A DNA stretch of 64,000 nt from Paenibacillus phyllosphaerae (GCF_014192105.1 NZ_JACHXK010000006.1:1-64000); one strand, 5' to 3'; positions 8,570 through 17,669 are shown, numbered from the stretch's first letter. Notes: generated by a model from the letters alone, not told the origin. Program-made: numbers and translations.

Positions 8570-11461
8570 ATGAGTCAGGTAAAGGCATTCGGCCTGTCCT
8601 GTGAATATAGAATTAATCCGCTGGGGTTGGATGTTCGGAAGCCCAGACTGAGCTGGAAAATCCGTTCCGACCGCCATAACACGATGCAGGCGGCTTACCG
8701 CATCCAAGCGTCGTCGGACATCTCGTTCGGAAGTCCGGAATGGGACAGCGGCCAGATCCAATCCGACCAGTCCCTTCATGTCGAGTACGCCGGCTCCGAA
8801 CTAGCGGCGCAGACCCGTTATTACTATCGGGTGAAGGTATGGGATTCATACGGAAGCGAGTCGGACTGGAGCGAAGTTTCCTGGTGGGAGAACGGCTTGC
8901 TGGATACGGGCAACTGGACAGCGGGTTGGATCACGCCAGCTGCGGACGCAATCGACCCGGACGCAGAGGAAGCCTTCCTGCTGCGAACAAGCTTCGCCGT
9001 CGACAAACGGATTGCGGCTGCGCGAGCCTACGTATCAGCGCTTGGCCTATATGAGCTGTATGTGAACGGCAATCGTCACGGTGACGAAGAGCTTACGCCG
9101 GGTTGGACCAGTTACGAACATCGGACCCAGTACCAAACGTACGACGTAACCGAGCTGCTGCAGTCCGGCGCGAACGGTATTGGCCTCATGCTGGCGGATG
9201 GCTGGTACAAGGGCGGGATGGGCGACAGCCGGTTCCGCTATGGCGATCGCCGCGCGGGGATTCTGCAGCTGTGGATTTCCTACGAGGATGGTTCGGAAGC
9301 TTGGATCGGCTCGGATTCCGGCTGGAAGTCGAGCACGGGCGCGGTCGTGTACAGCAATATTTATAACGGGGAGAAATACGATGCCCGCTTAGAACAAGCA
9401 GGGTGGAGCCTCGGCGGTTACGATGATTCCGGTTGGGGAGCGGTCGAAACGATCGACGGACCGACGGATAAGCTCGTCGCTCAGGAGAATGAGCCGGTTC
9501 GCGTGACCGAAGAAATTCGTCCGGTTGCGGTGTTGCGTACGCCGAATGGCGATACCGTGCTGGATATGGGGCAAAATATGGTCGGACGCATCCGGCTGAC
9601 GGTCGAAGCTCCTGCCGGTACTCGCATCGTGCTGAGGCATGCCGAGGTGCTCGATAAGGATGGCAATATCTATTTCGGCAATCTGAAGGAAGCCAAGCAG
9701 GAGATCGAATATATCGCCAGCGGGAACGGGACGGAAGCGTATGCGCCGAAGTTTACGTTCCAAGGCTTCCGGTATGTGCGAGTCGAAGGGTATCCGATGA
9801 TGGCTGGCGGCATCTTGCCGATCGATAACTTCGTCGGCCAAGTGCTGCATACGGACATGACCCGCACGGGCAGCTTCGCTTGCTCCGATCCGCTCGTGGG
9901 TAAGCTGCAGCAGAATATCGTCTGGGGGCAGCGCGGGAATTTCCTCGACGTGCCGACGGATTGTCCGCAGCGCAACGAGCGGCTGGGCTGGACGGCGGAC
10001 GCGCAAGTGTTCGTCGCGACGGCGTTGTTCAATTATCAGGGCGGCCCGATGTTCACCAAATACATGCGCGATCTGAAAGCGGATCAGCTGCCGGGCGGCG
10101 GCGTGCCTTTCGTCATCCCGAACGTCATGAACGGGGACTCTGCGGCCGGCTGGGGCGATGCGGCGGTCATTATTCCGTGGACGCTGTACCAAATCTATGG
10201 CGATACGCGCTTGCTGGAAGAGCAATATGACAGCATGAAAGCGTGGGTGGATTATATCCGGGCGCAAGGAACGAACGAGCATGCCTGGAACACCGGTTTC
10301 CAATTCGGGGATTGGCTGGCGCTGGATGCCAAAGAGAACAGCTATGTCGGCGCGACGCCGCGCGATCTCGTCGCAACGGCGTATTATGCCTACTCCACGC
10401 GGCTGTTGCGGAACAGTGCGGAAATTCTGGGTAAGACTGAGGATGCCACGGATTATGGACATCTGCTAGATGGGATCGTCGCGCAATTCAGAGGCGAGTA
10501 CGTCACGCCGTTCGGGCGCATGGCGTCGCCTACGCAAACCGCTCATGTACTCGCGCTCGTCTTTGACTTGGTGGAAGGTCCGATCCGCGAGCGGATTGCA
10601 CGTGACTTGAACGAGCTGATCGTCGAGAACGACTACCATCTGACGACTGGCTTCGTCGGCACGCCTTATCTGTGCTTCGCGTTATCGGGCAATGGCTACC
10701 ATGAGACAGCCATGAAACTGCTGCAGCAGGAAAGCTACCCGGGTTGGCTGTATCCGATTACGAAAGGCGCGACGACGGTCTGGGAGCATTGGGACAGCAT
10801 CAAAGCGGACGGCTCGTTCTGGTCCGACAATATGAATTCCTTCAACCATTACGCGTACGGTTCGATCGGCGATTGGCTGTACCGTAGAGTAGCCGGCCTC
10901 GATATGGACGAGTCGGCCCCGGCTTATAAGAAGATCCGCATCCATCCGAAGCTCGGGATAAGAGGCATGAGTTATGCGCAGGCGTCCTTCGAATCGATGT
11001 ACGGCGAGATTCATTCGGGCTGGCGGGTGGAGGGCGGTCAGATCGAGATAACCGTTCGCATCCCGGCCAACACGCAAGCAGAAGTACGGCTGCATGGCGC
11101 ATCGGCGTCCGAGGTGCGGGTGAATGGTCAAGCGCTAGATACGATGGATGGTATTAAACTTGGCGACGAGTCAAACGAAGGTTTGTACCTCCAAGTGGGT
11201 TCAGGCGACTATACGTTCACGTATCGGAATGATCTGCTGTTCCAAGTCGTCTTCACGGAAAACACGTTGATCCGCGACATGTTGGCATACGAAGAAGACC
11301 GGGCGATCCTGTCTCGTCATCTACCTGAAATCGAGCGCCCGCCGCTGAAGTTCTACGTCGGCAAGTTAAGCCTGAAACAGCTGACCGAGGATCCGCAAAA
11401 AGGGATCACGGCAGAAAGAGTGGCGAAGCTGCTCCAGGAACTGAACAGGGTTGTTGGTTAA
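8570..11461 (+). CDS. alpha-L-rhamnosidase, GH78 family (second copy)
   Basis: A 963-residue GH78 enzyme, clearly paralogous to the one at 4415 but well diverged. The acidic motif DCPQRNERLGWTADA starts at about residue 464 (Asn replaces the first Asp of the first copy), and the second catalytic Glu lies in TTVWEHW at about residue 739. No signal peptide is visible. The ATG at 8570 suits the AAGGGA site 10 bases upstream better than the ATG at 8561, which touches it. It ends the glycosidase operon; different linkage or aglycone specificity from the first copy is likely but unproven. Confidence 0.92.
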   Translation: MSQVKAFGLSCEYRINPLGLDVRKPRLSWKIRSDRHNTMQAAYRIQASSDISFGSPEWDSGQIQSDQSLHVEYAGSELAAQTRYYYRVKVWDSYGSESDWSEVSWWENGLLDTGNWTAGWITPAADAIDPDAEEAFLLRTSFAVDKRIAAARAYVSALGLYELYVNGNRHGDEELTPGWTSYEHRTQYQTYDVTELLQSGANGIGLMLADGWYKGGMGDSRFRYGDRRAGILQLWISYEDGSEAWIGSDSGWKSSTGAVVYSNIYNGEKYDARLEQAGWSLGGYDDSGWGAVETIDGPTDKLVAQENEPVRVTEEIRPVAVLRTPNGDTVLDMGQNMVGRIRLTVEAPAGTRIVLRHAEVLDKDGNIYFGNLKEAKQEIEYIASGNGTEAYAPKFTFQGFRYVRVEGYPMMAGGILPIDNFVGQVLHTDMTRTGSFACSDPLVGKLQQNIVWGQRGNFLDVPTDCPQRNERLGWTADAQVFVATALFNYQGGPMFTKYMRDLKADQLPGGGVPFVIPNVMNGDSAAGWGDAAVIIPWTLYQIYGDTRLLEEQYDSMKAWVDYIRAQGTNEHAWNTGFQFGDWLALDAKENSYVGATPRDLVATAYYAYSTRLLRNSAEILGKTEDATDYGHLLDGIVAQFRGEYVTPFGRMASPTQTAHVLALVFDLVEGPIRERIARDLNELIVENDYHLTTGFVGTPYLCFALSGNGYHETAMKLLQQESYPGWLYPITKGATTVWEHWDSIKADGSFWSDNMNSFNHYAYGSIGDWLYRRVAGLDMDESAPAYKKIRIHPKLGIRGMSYAQASFESMYGEIHSGWRVEGGQIEITVRIPANTQAEVRLHGASASEVRVNGQALDTMDGIKLGDESNEGLYLQVGSGDYTFTYRNDLLFQVVFTENTLIRDMLAYEEDRAILSRHLPEIERPPLKFYVGKLSLKQLTEDPQKGITAERVAKLLQELNRVVG

Positions 11462-11590
11462 GTCGGTCAATGGGCTGCCTTTTTCACGGAGAAGGTTCAT
11501 TCCTTGCATAGTCCTCCCGATAGGATGAGAAACTTTAAGCAGGAACTTATTGGGCTCATCCACTCGTTTTTGCTATGATATAACGATATC

Positions 11591-11616
11591 GACCGCCAGA
11601 TTTCATGGCGGTCTTT
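11591..11616 (+). terminator. intrinsic terminator of the glycosidase operon
   Basis: Perfect 8-bp stem, GACCGCCA (11591-11598) with TGGCGGTC (11605-11612), then TTTT. It follows the second rhamnosidase by about 130 bases. Confidence 0.75.
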
Positions 11617-11647
11617 TGAATTTAGTGGTCTTGAAAAAGAAAAGTAA

Positions 11648-11982
11648 GCTTTGTCCGCTTGCGGACAAAAGCGATAGTCAGCACGTTGAAATGCTATATC
11701 CGCAAACGCTCAGGTCACCTCCCAAGGCATCAAAGCTGCGAACGAAGCTCGACTCAGAGCTTTGTCCTTATGGAATGCTGCATGCCTCATATGCATGCGA
11801 TCATTCCGTCAGGACAAAAGCGGCCCACCGCCGAAAGGACAGATCGAAGACGGCCGCGTTACGTGTCTCGCCACTTACGGGTGTCAAGAGGGCGGTTGCC
11901 CTTTGTTCCCCTCGGCGGAGGGGGAAGGGGCGAGGGGGAAAAACGATGGGGCGAGGGGAACCTAAGGGGGAGGTACATAAAA
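11648..11982. repeat. intergenic inverted repeats and purine-rich tract
   Basis: The gap before the kinase gene holds no convincing gene. It has a near-perfect palindrome TTTGTCCGC-TT-GCGGACAAA (11650-11669). A larger nested hairpin has outer arms GCTTTGTCC (11759-11767) and GGACAAAAGC (11812-11821), inner arms GGAATG/CATTCC and two GCATGC copies. Both structures use the same TTTGTCC/GGACAAA ends, suggesting a decayed repeat family. From about 11900 the sequence is G/A-rich and ends in the kinase's ribosome site. Confidence 0.5.
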
Positions 11983-11983
11983 A

Positions 11984-13750
11984 GTGAAGTGGTTTCCATA
12001 CCCTTGGATGGGAAAAAACTCTATCGGCATGAAGCTGGCGCTTGGCGGCTTGCTCACAATCGGGCCGCTTATCGCGCTTCTGCATTTTTACAATTACTAC
12101 GCGGCGAGTGTCGTACATAATCAAGTCTCCATCTCGAACCGGAATATGATCTCGCTCTATATGCAAGAGATCGACACGGGACTTGGTAACGTGGATCAGT
12201 ATCTCGTTGGGCTTGCGGCTTCCAACTACAATGTACAGATTTTGGACAGGCCGCGGTCAGAGGACGATTTCGTCTTGTCGCAGCTTTCGCTCACCAACCA
12301 ATTAACAACCGACCTGCTCATGTACAAGACGATGGTAAATTCGATATTCGTCTATTCCCCGGAACGGGAGAGGATAGCCGCCGATGCCGTTGACGAAGTG
12401 GATATGGATGAATACGACAAGGTCGTCCAATACATCGAAGACAAGTTGTTCACGAGTGGTCAAGAAGGCCGTTTAAGCCGAGCATGGTTCGTTAGGAATA
12501 TTGAAGGAAACCACTACTTGTTCCGGGTCTTACGTTCTGGAGATGTGTGGGTCGGCGCCTGGGTGAACATGCAGACGCTCAAGAGCCCGCTGGCCTATGT
12601 CAATTTGGGGGCCGACGGAGCCTCGCTTTTCCTGAACGAACAGAATCAGCCGCTTACGGACATCGGTTATTGGCAGTCGCATCGGCTGGCGTTGACGGGA
12701 GAGCAGAAGGAGACATTCCTGACCGCCGGAGACGATGAGGACTATTTGGTCGTCAGCGAGCATTCGGCCAAAGGTGACTTCAGCTTGGCGGCCGTCATTC
12801 CGACGGCTACCGTTCTGCAGAATCTTCCGTATCTCAATCGGATCGTCGTCTTCATATCGGTTATCGGGGTGCTGCTCTTGCCCGCGTTCTTCCTCTTTAT
12901 CCGCAAAGTCGTGCTTGTTCCGCTTAACCGGATCGTAGCGGCGATGAAGCGAATCGGCGACGGGAACGTCAATACGCGCATTGAGCCGATCCGGACGTCG
13001 GAGGAATTCACGATCGTCCATACGATGTTCAACCGGATGATGGAGCAGATCGAGGAACTGAAGATTCACGTGTACGAAGAGCAACTCGATAAGCAGAAGG
13101 CCGAGCTCCAACATTTGCAGCTTCAGATCAATCCGCACTTTTTCATGAATACGCTCAATCTGATCTACAGCCTGGCGCTTGATCGAGATTATGAGCTCAT
13201 TAAAGAAATGACGCTGCGCCTGGTCCGATATTTCCGCTATATGTTCCGCAGCAATCTGACTTTCGTGCCGCTGAAAGATGAGCTTGAACACGTCCGCAAC
13301 TATATCGGTATTCATGAGCTTCGTTACCAACAGCAATTAACGACCCGCATTCAAGTGGCCGATCCATTGCTGCAGGCTCCGATCCCGCCTCTGGTCATTC
13401 AGTCTTTCGTGGAGAATGCGCTTAAACATGCCTATCCCGATGGAGAAACCGTACCGGTCATCGAGGTCGTGATCGATCTGGATGAGACGGAGCACGGCGA
13501 ATATATGCGCCTGATGATTAGGGATGAAGGGAAAGGGTTCCGCGAGGATGTGCTTGAGCTGCTGAACGCGGGCCAGCGGGTGGTGGACGAACAAGGCGAG
13601 CATATCGGCGTATGGAATATTTGGCACCGGCTCAGACTCTTGTACGGTAATCAAGCAGAGATGGCGTTCTGGAACGATGAACCGCAAGGAGCAATCGTTC
13701 AAATCAGGCTTCCGTTGTATCAGGAAGGCTCAACCGGGGAGGTATCGTAG
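11984..13750 (+). CDS. membrane sensor histidine kinase, YesM/HPK7 type
   Basis: A 588-residue two-component kinase. A membrane segment near residues 14-35 precedes a large extracytoplasmic sensor (about 36-285) with a dCache/YesM-like appearance. A second membrane segment (about 287-310) is followed by HAMP (about 310-362). The phosphoacceptor is His 385 in LQINPHFFMNTL, followed by the N box SFVENALKHAYP and a glycine box DEGKGF. The GTG at 11984 follows a GGGGGAGG ribosome site. Its stop directly abuts the response regulator start, so the two form a pair sensing an extracellular sugar or the binding protein's ligand. Confidence 0.9.
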   Translation: MKWFPYPWMGKNSIGMKLALGGLLTIGPLIALLHFYNYYAASVVHNQVSISNRNMISLYMQEIDTGLGNVDQYLVGLAASNYNVQILDRPRSEDDFVLSQLSLTNQLTTDLLMYKTMVNSIFVYSPERERIAADAVDEVDMDEYDKVVQYIEDKLFTSGQEGRLSRAWFVRNIEGNHYLFRVLRSGDVWVGAWVNMQTLKSPLAYVNLGADGASLFLNEQNQPLTDIGYWQSHRLALTGEQKETFLTAGDDEDYLVVSEHSAKGDFSLAAVIPTATVLQNLPYLNRIVVFISVIGVLLLPAFFLFIRKVVLVPLNRIVAAMKRIGDGNVNTRIEPIRTSEEFTIVHTMFNRMMEQIEELKIHVYEEQLDKQKAELQHLQLQINPHFFMNTLNLIYSLALDRDYELIKEMTLRLVRYFRYMFRSNLTFVPLKDELEHVRNYIGIHELRYQQQLTTRIQVADPLLQAPIPPLVIQSFVENALKHAYPDGETVPVIEVVIDLDETEHGEYMRLMIRDEGKGFREDVLELLNAGQRVVDEQGEHIGVWNIWHRLRLLYGNQAEMAFWNDEPQGAIVQIRLPLYQEGSTGEVS

Positions 13751-15349
13751 ATGAAACAGCTATTGATCGTTGACGATGAGCCGCTTGCGATTCGAAGCGT
13801 CGTCAATGCCGTGAATTGGGAAGGCGTCGGCATAGACAATGTCTTGACGGCAGGCAATGCCAAACAAGCCAAACAGCTATTCGAAACGAATGAGATTGAC
13901 ATCATGCTATGCGATATCGAGATGCCGCAGGAAAGCGGCATTGAGCTGCTGGCATGGGTGAAGGAGCAATCGCCAACTACGGCTACGATCTTCCTCACCT
14001 GCCATGCGGATTTTACTTTTGCGCAGAAGGCGATTCAGCTCGGCAGCTTGGACTATCTGCTCAAGCCCATCCCGCCGGAAGATCTGGAGGCCGCGATCCG
14101 TAAGGCGGTCAGCCAGCGGACGGTAGAGGATGAGATTAAGCAGCGCAGCAAATCTTGGGTAAAGCATCATCCGTTGTTCCTCGAACGATTCTGGCTGGAT
14201 ATTCTTAGCCGTGCGATTCCTTCGAATCCTGCCGCGATTCAAGCAGCCGCCAAGGAACGGAATATCGAGCTGCCGGCCGATATGCAGGTCATGCCGATTC
14301 TCATCCAGGTACGGCGCTGGCACAAGCAGCTCAGCTTGCGCGATGAGAAGATCCTGGAGTACGCGCTCATGAATTCGCTGCAGGAAATGGTGCAAGGCGT
14401 CGGGCGGAGCGTTGGGGTCGTGCCGTTGGAGCGGGGACGGCTGCTGGCTATTCTGACCGAGCTGACCTTGGACGGACCCGAGATCAAAGTACTCATGGAA
14501 TCCTATATTGAGAGCTGCAGGAAGTTCTTCTATTGCGATATTTCGTGTTATATCAGCGATGCGGGTGCACCGGTGGATGAGCTGCCGGAGTTGCGTCGGC
14601 GCTTGGAAGAACTGCAGCGGAATCATGTGGCGAGCGACAATGAAGCGCTCATTCTGCAGAGCAAGGCAGCCGGGGCGCCGGGAGCCATTCCGAGGCCGAA
14701 TATGAAGCTGTGGCGGATTCATCTGGAAGAAGGCAACCGGAAGAAGATTCATCTGGAGGTGAATGATTTTCTGGACACCCTTCGTTCCACGCCAGGCGTA
14801 ACTTCAGCGGATCTGCATCAATTCGTGCAGAATATGCTGCAGATCGCCTATTCGATTCTACACGACAAGGGGATCCAGGCCCATCAGTTGTTCCAAGATC
14901 GCAGCTCGGTTGAGTTGTTGGAGCGCGCATCGGGTTCGATCACGGATCTGAAGCTGTGGGCGCAGCATCTGATCGACAAGTCGTTCGACTACGCGGCAGA
15001 TCTCGAAGCGTCGGGTTCGATCGTGGATAAAGTAAAAGCGTATATATCGAAGCATATACAAGAGGATCTGAACCGGGAAAACATTGCGGCTTCCTTCTTC
15101 CTTCATCCCGATTATATCAACCGGATGTTCAAGAAGGAGACCGGCATGTCCATGACGGAATTCCTGCAGCACGAACGAATGAATGCCGCCATGGAACTGC
15201 TCGCCGGCACGGATCAGCCCGTGACCGTCATTGCGGCGAGTATCGGGTATTCGAACCTGTCGCATTTTGCCAAGAACTTCCGTAAACATACGGGCCTGAA
15301 TCCCAATGAGTATCGGCAGCAGAAGCCCGTACAGGATCCGATCCATTAG
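13751..15349 (+). CDS. response regulator with AraC output domain, YesN type
   Basis: A 532-residue regulator. The receiver domain (about 1-120) has the acidic pair DDEP near residue 8 and the phosphoacceptor Asp 55 in LCDIEMP. A long linker (about 130-420) is typical of the YesN group. The C-terminal AraC domain has two helix-turn-helix units (about 430-525), including IAASIGYSNLSHFAKNFRKH. It starts immediately after the kinase stop. It is the obvious candidate to bind the paired GTCGA operators at 2405 and 15348; the latter overlaps this gene's own stop codon. Confidence 0.9.
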   Translation: MKQLLIVDDEPLAIRSVVNAVNWEGVGIDNVLTAGNAKQAKQLFETNEIDIMLCDIEMPQESGIELLAWVKEQSPTTATIFLTCHADFTFAQKAIQLGSLDYLLKPIPPEDLEAAIRKAVSQRTVEDEIKQRSKSWVKHHPLFLERFWLDILSRAIPSNPAAIQAAAKERNIELPADMQVMPILIQVRRWHKQLSLRDEKILEYALMNSLQEMVQGVGRSVGVVPLERGRLLAILTELTLDGPEIKVLMESYIESCRKFFYCDISCYISDAGAPVDELPELRRRLEELQRNHVASDNEALILQSKAAGAPGAIPRPNMKLWRIHLEEGNRKKIHLEVNDFLDTLRSTPGVTSADLHQFVQNMLQIAYSILHDKGIQAHQLFQDRSSVELLERASGSITDLKLWAQHLIDKSFDYAADLEASGSIVDKVKAYISKHIQEDLNRENIAASFFLHPDYINRMFKKETGMSMTEFLQHERMNAAMELLAGTDQPVTVIAASIGYSNLSHFAKNFRKHTGLNPNEYRQQKPVQDPIH

Positions 15350-15413
15350 GTCGAAATTGTGTTGTCATCAGGTCGAGATTCGAGCGGTCGCCCCTATGAA
15401 AACGCTGTACACT
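15348..15413 (+). promoter_or_regulatory. two-half-site operator and promoter of the binding-protein gene
   Basis: AGGTCGAAATTGTGTTGT (15348-15365) is identical to 2405-2422. A second GTCGA half-site lies at 15372-15376, again 22 bp after the first, and a TACACT -10 at 15408-15413 is again 32 bases from that half-site's end. The second half-sites of both copies also share GAG and GT at equal offsets. The operator overlaps the stop codon of the regulator gene. Confidence 0.7.
15397..15410 (+). promoter_or_regulatory. cre-like (CcpA) site
   Basis: TGAAAACGCTGTAC matches 12 of 14 positions of the Bacillota cre consensus TGWAANCGNTNWCA. It lies between the presumed -35 and -10 of the binding-protein promoter and overlaps the -10, a position expected to give glucose repression. 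The site is inferred from consensus alone. Confidence 0.45.
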
Positions 15414-15453
15414 AAGAACAGATTCAAAACAAACCAGTCTTGGGGGTAGCGTT

Positions 15454-16980
15454 ATGAAACGAGCAAAGAAAGCAACCTGGTTGACATTGATCGCAGCAAT
15501 GGCACTAATGACAGCGTGCAATTCGAACCAAGCAACGAATAATACGAATGCAGCAGGCGCGAACAACGCGAATGCATCCACGGAGCAGACCGATTCGGCA
15601 GAAACGTACGAGATCGTCTTCGGCTTCCCGGTACTGGGCAACGTTCCTGCGGATCTTGCAGCAGTCGAAGCGGAAATTAGCAAAATCACGAAAGAGAAAA
15701 TCAATGCGACGGTGAAGTTCGCCGCCATTCCGATCGGCCAGTGGGCGCAGCAATCGAACCTGATGCTGACCGGCGGCGAGAAGCTGGATATCATGCTGAC
15801 GGATTTCTCCGCATATAGCGGCATGGTAGCTCGTAAACAGCTGCTGGCGCTCGACGATCTGATCGAACAGCAGGGGCAAGGCATCAAGACCGCGCTCGGT
15901 GACAAGTTGGAAGCAGCCCGCATCGACGGCAAAATCTACGCGACGCCGGTTAATCAGCTTCCGCTCGGCGGCTCGGCGATCTATATGCGCAAAGATATCC
16001 TGGATCAGTCCGGCATTGACGCGAGCACCATTAAGACAACCGACGATCTAGACAACCTGTTCAAGACGGTTCACGAGAAGAACCCGGATCTGGCAGTCAT
16101 TGCGCCTACGCCAACGGGCACAATGCCGATGACTTCGCTCGTGCAAGGCCTGGCTAACATCGATACGTTGACGGACAGCCTGGGCGTACTCGATCTCTCG
16201 ACGGACAGCACGAAGGTCGTCAACTTGTACGAGACGCAAGCTTATGTGGATGCGCTGAAAAAACTGAGAACGTGGTACGAAGCGGGCTACGTTCCGAAAG
16301 ATGCCGTCAATACGAAGGTCAACAATACGGATTTGATGAAATCGGGCAAAGCGTTCTCGTTGTACGATTCCGACGGCCCAAACAAAGAGAAAACCAGCTC
16401 GGCAAGCGTAGGTATGGAAATGGTGAGAGTGTCCATGCAGCAGCCGCTCGTCAGAACGCAAGACGTGCTCGGCCTCGACTGGGCGATTCCGGCGAACAAC
16501 TCGGACAATCCCGAGAAAGCAATGGAATTCTTGAACCTGACCTATACGGACGCAGACATCGTCAATCTGATTAATTTCGGTATCGAGGGCAAACATTATA
16601 CGAAGAAGAGCGACAACGTCATCGCTCGCGTAGCGAACAGCGGCTATGAGCTGCATCAATCGTTCATGTTCGGTGACGTAGCGCTCACGTATCTGGAAGA
16701 AGGCCAAGATGAGAGTACCCGCGATGCGGCAGCATTCGAAGCGATATCTGTGGATTCGCCAGCACTTGGTTTCACGGCGAACCTGGATGCGGTGAAGACA
16801 GAACTCGCAGCCGTGAAGAACGTGACCGCTCAGTACGTGGCGGCGCTCGAAACCGGCAGCGTGGATCCGGACAAGATCCTTCCGCAGTTCAATGAAAAGC
16901 TAAAAGCAGCCGGCATTGACAAGATTATCGCCGAGAAGCAGAAACAGCTTGATGCATGGCTTGCCGCGAACAAGAAATAA
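15454..16980 (+). CDS. extracellular solute-binding lipoprotein, LplA type
   Basis: A 508-residue ABC importer receptor. The N terminus is a lipoprotein signal with a basic start, hydrophobic core and lipobox ending MTAC at about residue 22, followed by a low-complexity N/A/T linker. The remainder fits the family 1-type sugar-binding fold of LplA/YtcQ proteins. A GGGGG(T)AG ribosome site precedes the ATG. It is transcribed separately from its permeases, after the two-component genes, from a promoter with the same operator as the permease operon. It probably captures rhamnose-containing glycosides outside the cell. Confidence 0.88.
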   Translation: MKRAKKATWLTLIAAMALMTACNSNQATNNTNAAGANNANASTEQTDSAETYEIVFGFPVLGNVPADLAAVEAEISKITKEKINATVKFAAIPIGQWAQQSNLMLTGGEKLDIMLTDFSAYSGMVARKQLLALDDLIEQQGQGIKTALGDKLEAARIDGKIYATPVNQLPLGGSAIYMRKDILDQSGIDASTIKTTDDLDNLFKTVHEKNPDLAVIAPTPTGTMPMTSLVQGLANIDTLTDSLGVLDLSTDSTKVVNLYETQAYVDALKKLRTWYEAGYVPKDAVNTKVNNTDLMKSGKAFSLYDSDGPNKEKTSSASVGMEMVRVSMQQPLVRTQDVLGLDWAIPANNSDNPEKAMEFLNLTYTDADIVNLINFGIEGKHYTKKSDNVIARVANSGYELHQSFMFGDVALTYLEEGQDESTRDAAAFEAISVDSPALGFTANLDAVKTELAAVKNVTAQYVAALETGSVDPDKILPQFNEKLKAAGIDKIIAEKQKQLDAWLAANKK

Positions 16981-16996
16981 TCGCAATTTCACGCGA

Positions 16997-17078
16997 AAAT
17001 CGCTTACCCCACCCGGTAAGCGATTTTTTTCTGCTGTCTTGAGTTTACGAGTTGGAGCCGCCTCCTGGCGGCTTTTCT
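16997..17078 (+). terminator. two tandem intrinsic terminators
   Basis: The first has perfect 12-bp arms AAATCGCTTACC (16997-17008) and GGTAAGCGATTT (17015-17026) with a T-run to 17030. The second has arms AGCCGCC (17056-17062) and GGCGGCT (17067-17073) followed by TTTT. They end the binding-protein transcript. Confidence 0.9.
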
Positions 17079-17129
17079 TACTCACCGGCTTTGCTCGGAT
17101 TAAGATAACGATTAATCCAAACTTAGTGT

Positions 17130-17143
17130 TGTAAGCGTTTTCC
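17130..17143 (+). promoter_or_regulatory. strong cre-like (CcpA) site
   Basis: TGTAAGCGTTTTCC matches 13 of 14 positions of the cre consensus. It lies about 45 bases upstream of the -35 of the promoter before the GntR remnant, so its present target, if any, may be dead. Confidence 0.5.
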
Positions 17144-17174
17144 TATGCGTCGTGACGAAAATGCCGCCTATTCA

Positions 17175-17220
17175 TTGACCCTGTGGCAGTCGCAAGACTA
17201 CAATGTCAGTATAGCTAACA
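17175..17220 (+). promoter_or_regulatory. sigma-A promoter and operator-like inverted repeat before the GntR remnant
   Basis: -35 TTGACC (17175-17180), 18-bp spacer and -10 TACAAT (17199-17204) form a good housekeeping promoter. An imperfect palindrome TGTCAG-N5-CTAACA (17204-17220) covers the expected start point, a usual place for autoregulation by a GntR-family repressor. Confidence 0.55.
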
Positions 17221-17266
17221 TGAGTGTCGCGTAAGCATGTTATTCATCCAGACAAGGAGGAACGCT

Positions 17267-17618
17267 GTGTCCAAGAAGAAGGAGTCGGAAAGCTACAAAG
17301 AGATCAAGCTTGCGATTACGCAACATAGGCTGCTTCCGAACATGCAATTGATCGAAGACGCGCTCGCGGAAGCCTTCCAGGTGAGTCGTACGCCAATCCG
17401 CAACGTCCTGCAACGATTAGCGATGGAGAAACTGGTAACGGTGATACCGTATCGGGGCTCATTCGAACGAGATGGCCAGGCGGTTGTACATTCACCGGAA
17501 TACGGCCGTTTATCGGCTGGAGAAGCTGGAGAAGCTGCTCGGGATGAAGTTGAAGCAGACCGGGAGCCTGCTGCGGCTCAAGTTTGCCTTCCTCTTCAAG
17601 CGATTGCTGGACCGATAA
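17267..17618 (+). pseudogene. remnant: GntR helix-turn-helix joined out of frame to a PucR/CdaR C-terminal domain
   Basis: From the GTG at 17267 (AAGGAGG 6 bases upstream) about 65 residues read as a FadR-type GntR winged helix, with SRTPIRNVLQRLAMEKLV and PYRG. The frame then turns to nonsense near 17460. In another forward frame, about 17455-17618, the sequence reads HRNTAVYRLEKLEKLLG and RLKFAFLFKRLLDR to a stop at 17616-17618. This is the C-terminal helix-turn-helix typical of PucR/CdaR regulators. The ligand domains of both parents are missing. This looks like a deletion that fused two regulator genes. The promoter, cre site and operator-like palindrome upstream look intact. Confidence 0.75.
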
Positions 17619-17622
17619 TGAA

Positions 17623-17662
17623 AATAGCACGAGGCAGGGGACATCCCTTGCTTCGTGCTATT
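17623..17662. terminator. convergent intergenic hairpin, probable two-way terminator
   Basis: A 10-bp stem AATAGCACGA with TCGTGCTATT, with further GC pairing inside, lies between the GntR-PucR remnant and the oppositely oriented chemoreceptor. Confidence 0.65.
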
Positions 17663-17669
17663 GCTGCTA

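Noticed and set aside
11550..12166. Several open frames in the gap before the YesM-type kinase
   Set aside because: They overlap on both strands, lack ribosome sites and family features, and run through terminator and repeat structures.
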